Assembly: GCF_022419185.1 (NCBI RefSeq)
Contig: NZ_JAJOZK010000001.1
Location: 248,001-312,000, forward strand
Source of the DNA: Thermomonas flagellata
GTDB lineage: Bacteria; Pseudomonadota; Gammaproteobacteria; Xanthomonadales; Xanthomonadaceae
Direction of reading: 5' to 3'
DNA length: 64,000 nucleotides
A program made the translations under genes and the position numbers. Positions 8,960-15,402 of this stretch are shown here, piece by piece; position 1 is the first letter of the stretch, and each line of letters starts with the position of its first letter. The notes beneath the pieces were generated by a model. It was not told the origin of the DNA. It worked only from the letters and a program-made list of their open reading frames with translations, and did no database searches.

Positions 8960-9652
8960 TCAGGTCGTGGCTGCCAGCGCGGCGATCTGCGCCGGCAGGT
9001 CGATCCGGCACTGGCTGAGCACGCGGATGCGGCGGTCCTCCAGCAGCCGCTGCCGGCTGCGGCCGCGGCGCAGTATGCGCAGGCGCTGGTCGCGCCGCCG
9101 CAGCAGCGCGGCCAGCTGCGGGCGGAACAGCGCCAGCTGCGGCAGCAGCCAGCGCGTCAGCGGGTCCGGGTAGGCGCGCGCCGCGATACGGTCGGCGTCC
9201 GCCAGTACGGCCGCGGCCGGGACGAGCGTCTCGTCGGTGACCCAGCGGTTGGTGGTGAACAGCCGCCGCGGCCAGCCGACCGCATCCACCGCGACGCCGG
9301 CCAGATGGACGTGGTGGCCGTCCGCGCGGCGGGCGAACACATGGAAATGCCCGTGCTCGCCCGCCGGCGTCTCGCGCGCGTCGTGGCAGTGGTAGTAGTA
9401 CAGGTAGTCCGGGCCCTGCACCGGCGCGGCTGCGGGGTACTGCGCGAGCACCGCCGGCACGCTGTCGCCGATCAGCGCGCTGACCGGCGAAAGCCCGCGC
9501 CGGGCCAGCGCCTCCAGCCCGTCGAGCACCGACCGCGCCGCGCGCCGTGCCTGCCGGCGCGCACGGGCGGGCAGGCGGGCGGCATCCGCGTCCCAACGCA
9601 CCCAGCTGGAGGGCGGCGGGGCGGGCATCGCGCGGGCGGCGACAGCGGACAT
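8960..9652 (-). CDS. Conserved protein with GEHGHFH motif, unknown function
   Basis: I do not recognise a characterised function. The protein (230 residues from the ATG at 9652; a TTG at 9661 is an alternative start) has no signal peptide. It is Arg/Ala-rich at both ends. The middle is histidine-rich and looks conserved: DYLYYYHCHDAR, then GEHGHFHVFARR and HHVHLAGVAVD, which together could bind a metal. It may belong to a DUF6969-like family, but I am not sure of that name. The gene starts 16 bases after the Cys-repeat gene and is followed after 54 bases by the rhodanese gene, so co-expression with both is likely. A role in maturing or handling the Cys-repeat protein is speculation from position. 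Confidence 0.7.
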   Translation of the reverse strand: MSAVAARAMPAPPPSSWVRWDADAARLPARARRQARRAARSVLDGLEALARRGLSPVSALIGDSVPAVLAQYPAAAPVQGPDYLYYYHCHDARETPAGEHGHFHVFARRADGHHVHLAGVAVDAVGWPRRLFTTNRWVTDETLVPAAAVLADADRIAARAYPDPLTRWLLPQLALFRPQLAALLRRRDQRLRILRRGRSRQRLLEDRRIRVLSQCRIDLPAQIAALAATT

Positions 9653-9668
9653 CAGCGACAAGGGGAGA

Positions 9669-10064
9669 TCAGTCGCACTTGGCCTTCGGCGCGCACGGGT
9701 TGGCGGCCTTCTTCTCGTCGCACTTCTTGGCCGCCGGGGCGCAGGGGTTGGCCGCCTTCTTGGCGGCGGGCGCGCACGGGTTGCTGGCCTTCTTGGTCGC
9801 CGGGGCGCAGGGGTTGGCCGCCTTCTTGGCGGCGGGCGCGCACGGGTTGCTGGCCTTCTTGGTCGCCGGGGCGCAGGGGTTGGCCGCCTTCTTGGCGGCG
9901 GGCGCGCACGGGTTGGCGGCCTTCTTGCGCGCCGGCGCGCAGGGGTTCTGCGCCTGCGGGGCGGCGGCAGTGGCGGCCGCGACCGGGGCGACCGCGCCGA
10001 TCAGCAGTGCGGTGGCGGACAGGGCGGCGGCCAGCGAGGTCTTGCGGGAGGTCGGCTTACGCAT
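9669..10064 (-). CDS. Secreted Cys-repeat protein with eight NPCAP units
   Basis: This 131-residue protein starts at ATG 10064 with GAGGGA upstream. It has a signal peptide (residues about 8-34, ending VAAATAAAP). The mature part is almost wholly an 11-residue repeat, NPCAPA(A/T)KKA(A/S), present eight times: seven full units, the last carrying an insert CDEKK, and a final NPCAPKAKCD. The mature chain is rich in Lys, Ala, Pro and Cys with one Cys per unit, and has no aromatic residues. No enzyme fold is apparent. Possible roles are metal (copper, zinc) binding, storage of sulfane sulfur as persulfides, or a precursor peptide modified at its cysteines. It lies between the YeeE-type transporter pair and the His-rich protein, with a palindromic operator candidate of its own upstream. 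Existence and export are well supported; function is unknown. Confidence 0.8.
   Translation of the reverse strand: MRKPTSRKTSLAAALSATALLIGAVAPVAAATAAAPQAQNPCAPARKKAANPCAPAAKKAANPCAPATKKASNPCAPAAKKAANPCAPATKKASNPCAPAAKKAANPCAPAAKKCDEKKAANPCAPKAKCD
9748..9879. repeat. Two identical 66-bp tandem repeats
   Basis: Bases 9748-9813 and 9814-9879 are identical 66-base units, followed by a partial third copy from 9880. Each unit encodes two 11-residue NPCAP modules, one ATKKAS type and one AAKKAA type. Identity at the DNA level, including synonymous positions, indicates recent duplication by slippage or unequal recombination, so copy number may differ between strains or be collapsed in assemblies. 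Confidence 0.93.
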
Positions 10065-10102
10065 CGTCGTATCCCTCGGGGATGGGGGCGGTGAGGATAG
10101 CA

Positions 10103-10122
10103 GGATACCCGGGCGGGTATCC
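10103..10122. promoter_or_regulatory. Palindromic operator candidate, CsoR/CstR-like
   Basis: The sequence GGATACCCGGGCGGGTATCC is a perfect inverted repeat with 8-base arms and a 4-base centre. It lies 38 bases upstream of the Cys-repeat gene start, in the gap after the YeeE gene. Its TACCC-N4-GGGTA form resembles the G/C-rich pseudo-palindromes bound by CsoR/CstR-family repressors, some of which sense persulfides. No such regulator gene is visible in the window. Confidence 0.55.
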
Positions 10123-10138
10123 CGCGGGGGCAGTGGTT

Positions 10139-10717
10139 TCAATCGTGATCGGTGACGCCTGGCGCGGATTCGCCGCGGGTGAAGCGATTGACCAGCCAAG
10201 CGACGACGGCCAGCGCGAGGATGATCAGCCACGCCGGCAGGTGCAGCAGCTGCTGCAGGGTCTGGCCTTCCGGGCCTTCCGCCGCGGTCATCAGCGGCTG
10301 CAGCGGGTCGTAGAACCCGGCGAACACGATCGCGCCGAGCACCAGGCCGATGAAGAACACCACGCCGTCGATCCGGCCGGCGGCCGCGCCGACCACCGAG
10401 GTCCCCGGACAATAGCCGCCGAGCGCCATGCCGGCGCCGACCATCGCGCCGCCGAGCAGGGTGGCCCACAGGTAGGTGGTGGGCACGTAGACCTCCTCCG
10501 GCGACAGCAGGCCGACCGTCTCCAGCAGCCACAGCCCGGCCGCCGCGACCAGGATCGCGGTGAACATCACGTTGAACACCGTCCAGTCCTTGAAGCGCAA
10601 CTGGCCGGTCAGGCGGCAGCCATTGCCGAGGCCGCCGCGCTGCAGCACGTAGCCGAACAGGCCGCCCAGCACCAGGCCCGAGAGCGGGCCGCTCCAACCG
10701 ATCGGGAAGCTGCTCAT
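10139..10717 (-). CDS. YeeE/YedE-type sulfur transporter, subunit 2
   Basis: This is a 192-residue integral membrane protein of the YeeE/YedE (TsuA-like) family, with about four to five hydrophobic segments. Members transport thiosulfate or related sulfur species through conserved membrane cysteines. Here GNGCRLTG (near residue 33) and GGYCPGTS (near residue 100) are present. The ATG at 10717 overlaps the stop of the preceding YeeE gene (ATGA), so the two half-size proteins are made together and probably form one transporter. The position at the head of the sox region suggests import, export or relay of thiosulfate or sulfane sulfur. Confidence 0.88.
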   Translation of the reverse strand: MSSFPIGWSGPLSGLVLGGLFGYVLQRGGLGNGCRLTGQLRFKDWTVFNVMFTAILVAAAGLWLLETVGLLSPEEVYVPTTYLWATLLGGAMVGAGMALGGYCPGTSVVGAAAGRIDGVVFFIGLVLGAIVFAGFYDPLQPLMTAAEGPEGQTLQQLLHLPAWLIILALAVVAWLVNRFTRGESAPGVTDHD

Positions 10718-11226
10718 TTCCACCACCCCTTGGTCAACAGGCCGAACACCGCCCCGACCGCGAAGAAGCCGATCAGGAACACGAAGCCCGCGGTCGCCAG
10801 CACCGCCGCGCCGGACAGGCCGAGGCCGCTGGTGCAGCCGAGCGAGATGCGCGCGCCCACGCCGGAGATGATCCCCGCCAGCAGCGCCATGCCCAGGCGC
10901 GCGGGCGAACCGAGCCGGTCCGGCCCGTCGATGCGCAGGCGGAAGTGGCCGGAGGCGAACGCGGCGATCAGCGCGCCGAGCAGCACCCCGAGCACTTCCC
11001 AGCTGATCCAGTTGGTGAGCGGATTGGCGCCGTCGGCGACCATCCCGCCGAGATACTCGTTGCTGGCGGTCGCGGCCGGCGCGACCGCCTTGGCCGTGAC
11101 TGCTGCCACCGCGGTCGGCGCGCCGGAGGCGCCGAGGCCGTGGCCGGTCATGAGGAAGGTGAGCAGCAGCACCAGGCCGAGGATGACCCCGGTGAAGTGC
11201 GCATTCCAGATTGGACGTACGCGCAT
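10714..11226 (-). CDS. YeeE/YedE-type sulfur transporter, subunit 1
   Basis: This 170-residue membrane protein is the partner of the next gene, with an N-terminal segment (residues about 10-30), a polar Ala/Thr-rich loop (33-65) and three C-terminal segments. The family motif GARISLGCTSGLGLSG with its conserved cysteine is near residues 125-140. It overlaps the next gene by 4 bases. Single-chain TsuA has about twice this length; paired half-size proteins are common in sulfur-oxidising proteobacteria. It is the first gene of the minus-strand sulfur island, so its upstream region probably carries the main promoter. Confidence 0.88.
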   Translation of the reverse strand: MRVRPIWNAHFTGVILGLVLLLTFLMTGHGLGASGAPTAVAAVTAKAVAPAATASNEYLGGMVADGANPLTNWISWEVLGVLLGALIAAFASGHFRLRIDGPDRLGSPARLGMALLAGIISGVGARISLGCTSGLGLSGAAVLATAGFVFLIGFFAVGAVFGLLTKGWWK

Positions 11227-11267
11227 GGTCGGTTTCCTGTCGCACGGTCGCCGCGCCGGATGCGCGG

Positions 11268-11285
11268 CATACCCCGGAGGGCATG
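11268..11285. promoter_or_regulatory. Operator candidate upstream of YeeE pair
   Basis: CATACCC-CGGA-GGGCATG is an inverted repeat with one mismatch in 7-base arms and a 4-base centre, the same architecture as the perfect palindrome at 10103-10122. It lies 41 bases upstream of the first YeeE gene. A second, less regular palindrome (ATGACACCC-G-GGGTGGTAT on the minus strand) lies at 11293-11311. The shared form suggests a common regulator for both transcription starts. Confidence 0.45.
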
Positions 11286-11384
11286 AAAACGCATACCACC
11301 CCGGGTGTCATGTTGCGTTGCGCAAGAGCCGCCGGGCTTTCGCCCCAGATCACAGAATGGCAGGCCAAACCGGAGCGGCGCGTG

Positions 11385-11413
11385 AAAAACCCCCCGGCGG
11401 CGTCGCCGGGGGG
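11385..11413 (-). terminator. Rho-independent terminator of the btuB-type gene
   Basis: Read on the minus strand, a 10-base-pair GC stem (11390-11399 with 11404-11413, 4-base loop) is followed by five T. It lies about 50 bases after the receptor stop codon and separates that gene from the sulfur island downstream. Confidence 0.85.
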
Positions 11414-11461
11414 TGTGTTGGTGCGATCGCAGCGTTTGCGCGGCGGTGCCGCGCGCTGCCC

Positions 11462-13354
11462 TCAGCGCGGCTGCCAGTGCAGGCGCAGGGCGAACTCGCG
11501 GCCGGGCTGGTTGTAGTAGGCCGCGGTCTGGTAGCGGCGGTCGAACAGGTTGATCACGCTGGCCTGCAGCCGCCAGGCCGGAGCGAACTGCCAGTCCGCG
11601 CGCGCATCGACGGTGGCATAGCCGCCAACCCGCAGGGTGTTGGCCACGTCGTCCCAGCGTGCGGCCTCGGCGATCGCGGTCAGGCCCAGGTTCCAGTCGC
11701 CGAGGCGGCGGTCGAGATCGAGCCGCGCGCTGCGCGGGGGGCGGCGCGGTAGGCGGTTGTCGAAGTACGGCCCGCGGCTGCGGTTGCGCGCGTCCAGCCA
11801 GCCGAGTTGGCCGTGCACGGTCCAGTCCGCCAACTGCACCCGGCCGGTCAGCTCCAGCCCGCGGATGCGCGCTTTGTCGAGGTTGTTGGTGGCGAACAGG
11901 CGGCTGTCATAGGCGATCAGGTCGTCGATCACGGTCTGGTAGGCATTGAGTTGCACTTCCCAGTCCGCCGCGATCCGGCGCAGCGACAACTCGCTGCTGC
12001 GCGAGGATTCCGGGCGCAGGGCGGGGTTGCCGTAGTAGGGGTAGTACAGCTCGTTGAAGGTCGGCGTCTTGAACGCGGTGCCGTGGCTGGCCGCCAGCCG
12101 CCAGCCGGGCGCGAAGGTCCAGCCCCAGGCCAGGCTGCCGGTGGTCTTGCCGCCGAACTGGTCGTTGTCGTCATGGCGCAGGCTGGCCTGCAGCTCCTGC
12201 GCGTCGAACTGGCCGAGGTACTGCACGAAGGCGCCGCGGTTGCCGCGGCGGGCGGCGAACGGCGAGTACGCGGCCTGCACCCGGGCGCGATCGCGCAGCC
12301 AGTCGATCCCGCCGGTCAGGGACTGTCCGGGGGCCAACCGGGTCTCGCCCAGCAGGCTGGCGCTGTCGCGGGTGGAGTCGATCCGGCTGCTGAAGGCATG
12401 GCCGAGGAAGTTGGTGGTGTCGTCCTGGTTGCGGCCGAGGCTCAGTTGCACGCTGGTGCCCTCGCGCGGGGCCCAGCGCAGGCGCCCGCCGACCACCTGC
12501 TGGCGGTAGTCGTCGTTGTCGGAGTAGTCGCCGTCGTAGTCGTTGTGGCCGCTGGCGCGCAGGCCGTGCAGCTGCAGCAGCCAGGCCTCGTCCGGGCTGA
12601 AGTCGGCGCGCAGGCCGACGCTGTTGTTGCGGTAGCCGTCGCGGTCGGTGTGGGTGCCGGGGATGATGAAGCAGCCGGCGCCCTGCCAGGTCTGCGGGTT
12701 GAAATAGCCGCTGCACGCATTGATGCCGTCGGTGCGCTGGTGGGCCACCTCCAGTCCGATGCCGCCGCGCGCGCCGCGCAGGTCGAGCCCGGCGCTGGCC
12801 TCGCGCAGGCCGTGGCTGCCGGCGCCGACGCTGGCGCGGCCCTGCACCCCGGCCTGCCCGGGCAGGCGGCGGGTGAAGATCTGGATCACCCCGCCGATCG
12901 CGTCCGCGCCGTACAGCGAGGAGCGCGGCCCGCGCACGATCTCGATGCGCTCGATCTGCGCCAGCGGGATGTCCTGCAGCGCGGCCAGGCCGGCGGTGGT
13001 GGAGCCGATCCGCACCCCGTCCACCAGGACCAGCGTGTGGTCGGATTCGGTGCCGCGCATGAAGAGGCTGCTCAGCTTGCCCAGCCCGCCCTGGTTGACC
13101 AAGGTGATGCCGGGGCGGCCGCGCAGCAGTTCCGGCAGCGAGCGCGCCGGGCTGCGCGCGATCGCGTCGCGGTCGATCACCTCGACTGCGGCCAGCGAAT
13201 CGGCGACGGTGAGCGGGGTGCGGGTGGCGGTGACCTGCACGGTGTCGAGCTGGCGCGCGATGCCGTCGTCGCCGGCCTGCGCGGCGAGCGGGGCGAGGGC
13301 AGTCAGGAGTGCGGCGGCGAGCCGGCGCGGCGGGAGGGAGTGGATCGGCAGCAT
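11462..13354 (-). CDS. btuB: TonB-dependent vitamin B12 receptor, BtuB-type
   Basis: This outer-membrane TonB-dependent receptor has 630 residues from the ATG at 13354. The signal peptide (to about residue 27, PLAAQAG) is followed by a TonB-box-like DTVQVTATR, then the plug domain (ELLRGRPGITL, FMRGTESDHTLVLVDGVRI, IERIEIVRGPRSSLYG) and a beta barrel ending in an aromatic strand (ALRLHWQPR), typical for barrel assembly. The call of cobalamin as substrate rests on the cobalamin riboswitch directly upstream in the leader, which is the usual control of btuB. A longer in-frame extension upstream overlaps the riboswitch and is not coding. A terminator follows. Confidence 0.9.
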   Translation of the reverse strand: MLPIHSLPPRRLAAALLTALAPLAAQAGDDGIARQLDTVQVTATRTPLTVADSLAAVEVIDRDAIARSPARSLPELLRGRPGITLVNQGGLGKLSSLFMRGTESDHTLVLVDGVRIGSTTAGLAALQDIPLAQIERIEIVRGPRSSLYGADAIGGVIQIFTRRLPGQAGVQGRASVGAGSHGLREASAGLDLRGARGGIGLEVAHQRTDGINACSGYFNPQTWQGAGCFIIPGTHTDRDGYRNNSVGLRADFSPDEAWLLQLHGLRASGHNDYDGDYSDNDDYRQQVVGGRLRWAPREGTSVQLSLGRNQDDTTNFLGHAFSSRIDSTRDSASLLGETRLAPGQSLTGGIDWLRDRARVQAAYSPFAARRGNRGAFVQYLGQFDAQELQASLRHDDNDQFGGKTTGSLAWGWTFAPGWRLAASHGTAFKTPTFNELYYPYYGNPALRPESSRSSELSLRRIAADWEVQLNAYQTVIDDLIAYDSRLFATNNLDKARIRGLELTGRVQLADWTVHGQLGWLDARNRSRGPYFDNRLPRRPPRSARLDLDRRLGDWNLGLTAIAEAARWDDVANTLRVGGYATVDARADWQFAPAWRLQASVINLFDRRYQTAAYYNQPGREFALRLHWQPR

Positions 13355-13489
13355 GGTGGTGTCTCCGGCGCGCACGCCCGCGCGCCCAGGGATGGCAGGG
13401 CGGCGGCGGGACGGAAGGCAGGCCACGGACACGGCGTGCGGGCGCACGCGCGGAACCGCGCGACGCCCTCCGCATCGCCACCGGACATG

Positions 13490-13695
13490 CTCGGGGCCGG
13501 TCTCCGGGCTTGCGCGCGGAACATCGGGGATGTTCCCGGCCAGCGCCTTCCCATGCGGCATCGCGGGCGATGCGGGCACAGTGGCGGATGCTGGCGTCGA
13601 CGCGCCTACCGTTGCGGGGGCAGCGCCGGACTGGCGGTGGGGGCACCGCGGCACCGGCTTCCCGTTTCAACCCGCCGGACGCGCCGGCGGGTCAC
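13490..13695 (-). promoter_or_regulatory. Cobalamin riboswitch
   Basis: The minus strand shows the conserved cobalamin riboswitch elements in order: GAAACGGGAAGCCGGTG, then GTCCGGCGCTGCCCCCGCAAC (the B12 box CGCAAC), a variable arm, ATGGGAAGGC, and finally GCCCGGAGACCGGCC. It ends about 135 bases before the receptor start and is expected to reduce receptor expression when adenosyl- or other cobalamins bind. Boundaries are approximate. Confidence 0.95.
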
Positions 13696-13727
13696 CTCGA
13701 GCCACACCAGTGTACCCCGGCGCGGGC

Positions 13728-14105
13728 TCAGTCGCTGCCGGCCGCGCCGCGCTCGTCGTCGAACAGGCCGAGCGCCGGCGCGGCCTCGGCGTCCGGATGG
13801 CGGGTGGTGACCGGCGCCGCGGCCGGGCGTCCGCGCGGCGGGGGCAGTTCGGCCGCCGCGGCTTCGGCGGCCTGCACCAGTTCCGCGCGCCGCGCGTCCG
13901 GGACCTGCTGCCAGTGGCAGTCGCACAGCGCGCCCTCGAGCGCATACAGCAGGTTCAGGCTGGGCTTGAAGCCGGCGCGCTTGACCCGGATCCAGGCCCC
14001 GACCGCGCCGACCGCGGCCAGGTCCTCGCGGGTGCGCAGGCCGACCTGGCGCAGCCACGCCGCGGACTTCGGGCCGATGTTGCGCAGCCGCGGGGCGCCG
14101 CTCAT
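13728..14105 (-). CDS. TfoX/Sxy C-terminal-domain protein
   Basis: This 125-residue protein opens with the helix-hairpin-helix-like TfoX C-terminal domain (LRNIGPKSAAWLRQVGLRT, residues about 7-25, then a second helical segment to about 75), followed by an Ala/Pro-rich tail. Full TfoX regulates competence genes in Haemophilus and Vibrio; stand-alone C-terminal-domain proteins are common in Xanthomonads and their role is not settled. It overlaps the 3' end of msrC by 4 bases (ATGA), so the two are co-translated. Confidence 0.85.
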   Translation of the reverse strand: MSGAPRLRNIGPKSAAWLRQVGLRTREDLAAVGAVGAWIRVKRAGFKPSLNLLYALEGALCDCHWQQVPDARRAELVQAAEAAAAELPPPRGRPAAAPVTTRHPDAEAAPALGLFDDERGAAGSD

Positions 14106-14590
14106 GCCAGCGCCTCCAGGTAGGCGGCGGCGATCGCCTCCAGCCCCTGCTGGTCGTCGGCGCTGAAGCGCGCCGGGCGCGGGCTGTCGAGGTCGAACAC
14201 GCCGACCAGCGCGCCGTCCGCCGCGACCAGCGGGATCACCAGCTCGGAGCGGCTGGCGGCGTCGCAGGCGATGTGCCCGGGGAAGGCGTGCACGTCGTCC
14301 ACCCGCTGGGTCTGGCGGGTGCGCGCGGCGGCGCCGCACACGCCCTTGTCGAGCGGGATGCGCACGCACGCCGGCAGTCCCTGGAACGGGCCGACCACCA
14401 GCTCGGTGCCGTCGTAGAAGTAGAAGCCGACCCAGTTGAGGTCGGGCAGCGCACGGTAGACCAGCGCCGACAGGTTGGCGGCGTTGGCGATCCGGTCGCG
14501 CTCGCCGTGCAGCAGCGCGCGCGCCTGCGCCAGCAGCTGCGCGTAGCGTTCCGGCGGGCTGCCGGTCAGGGGTTCGAGGGCGAAGCTCAT
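14102..14590 (-). CDS. msrC: Free methionine-(R)-sulfoxide reductase (GAF type)
   Basis: This cytosolic GAF-domain enzyme reduces free methionine-R-sulfoxide. The 162-residue protein carries the three family cysteines C75, C85 and C109 with the same spacing as in E. coli fRMsr (84, 94, 118), and the signature VHAFPGHIACDAASRSE. Other visible motifs are NWVGFYFYDG and GPFQGLPACVRIP. It is transcribed away from bioD with a 65-base gap and overlaps the TfoX-domain gene downstream. Confidence 0.95.
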   Translation of the reverse strand: MSFALEPLTGSPPERYAQLLAQARALLHGERDRIANAANLSALVYRALPDLNWVGFYFYDGTELVVGPFQGLPACVRIPLDKGVCGAAARTRQTQRVDDVHAFPGHIACDAASRSELVIPLVAADGALVGVFDLDSPRPARFSADDQQGLEAIAAAYLEALA

Positions 14591-14655
14591 GCCGGCAGTC
14601 TAGCAAGCGCCGCGCGCCTGCTTACCATGGGCGCCCGCGACTGCGAGGACGCCCC

Positions 14656-15333
14656 ATGTTCGCCGTATACGTGACCGGCACCGACACCGGCATCGGCAAG
14701 ACCCTGGCCAGCGCGAGCCTGCTGCATGCGCTGCGCGCGCGCGGGCTGCGCGCGGCGGGGATGAAGCCGGTGGCCAGCGGCTGCGCGCGCGTCGAGGGTG
14801 AATGGCGCAATGCCGACGCGCTGGCGCTGCATCGCGCGGGCGAACCGGGGATCGCCTATGCCGACGTCAACCCGTTCGCGCTGGAGCATCCGCTGGCGCC
14901 GGAGCTGGCCGCGCGCGATGCCGGCGTGGAGGTCGCGCTGGGGCCGATCCTGGACGCGCACGCGCGGCTGGCGGCGCGGGTGGACGCGCTGGTGGTGGAG
15001 GGCGTGGGCGGCTGGGCCGCGCCGCTGTCGGCCAGCCTGATGCAGGCCGACCTGGTGCGCGCGCTGCGCCTGCCGGTGCTGCTGGTGGTGGGCCTGCGCC
15101 TGGGCTGCCTCAACCACGCCCTGCTGAGCGCGCGCGCGATCGCCGCCGATGGCCTGCACCTGGCCGGCTGGATCGGCTCGCACGTGGACCCGGCGATGGC
15201 GCGGGTCGAGGACAACCTCGCCATGCTGCGCGCGCGCCTGCCGGCGCCGTGCTGGGGCGTGCTGCCGCATGCGCCGGACGGCCAGCCGCAGGCGCTGGCC
15301 GCGCACCTGCGCGTGCCGACGTTGGCCGCCTAG
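14656..15333 (+). CDS. bioD: Dethiobiotin synthetase
   Basis: BioD forms the ureido ring of dethiobiotin from diaminopelargonate, CO2 and ATP, the penultimate step of biotin synthesis. The 225-residue protein has the P-loop GTDTGIGKT at residues 7-15, the substrate segment GMKPVASGC near 35-43, and VEGVGGWAAPL, the second family motif. No other bio gene is adjacent, so bioD stands alone here. A terminator hairpin follows. Confidence 0.96.
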   Translation: MFAVYVTGTDTGIGKTLASASLLHALRARGLRAAGMKPVASGCARVEGEWRNADALALHRAGEPGIAYADVNPFALEHPLAPELAARDAGVEVALGPILDAHARLAARVDALVVEGVGGWAAPLSASLMQADLVRALRLPVLLVVGLRLGCLNHALLSARAIAADGLHLAGWIGSHVDPAMARVEDNLAMLRARLPAPCWGVLPHAPDGQPQALAAHLRVPTLAA

Positions 15334-15355
15334 CGGCCGCGCGCGCAAATGCAGA

Positions 15356-15378
15356 CGCCCGGGCAGGCCCGGGCGTTT
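15356..15378 (+). terminator. Terminator after bioD
   Basis: A 9-base-pair stem (CGCCCGGGC, 2-base loop, GCCCGGGCG, 15356-15375) is followed by TTT. It sits in the 69-base gap between the convergent bioD and efflux-permease genes and may act on both strands, though the T tract is short. Confidence 0.6.
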
Positions 15379-15402
15379 GCGTGAGTGGCCATGCGCGCCG
15401 GC

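Noticed and set aside
9669-10064. CRISPR-like or other spaced DNA repeats
   Set aside because: The repeats are contiguous, in phase with codons and have no spacers; they encode the NPCAP protein.
13728-14606. A fusion of the GAF reductase and the TfoX-domain protein
   Set aside because: The long frame through the msrC region is a shadow. The two genes are separate, overlapping by 4 bases, each with its own complete domain.
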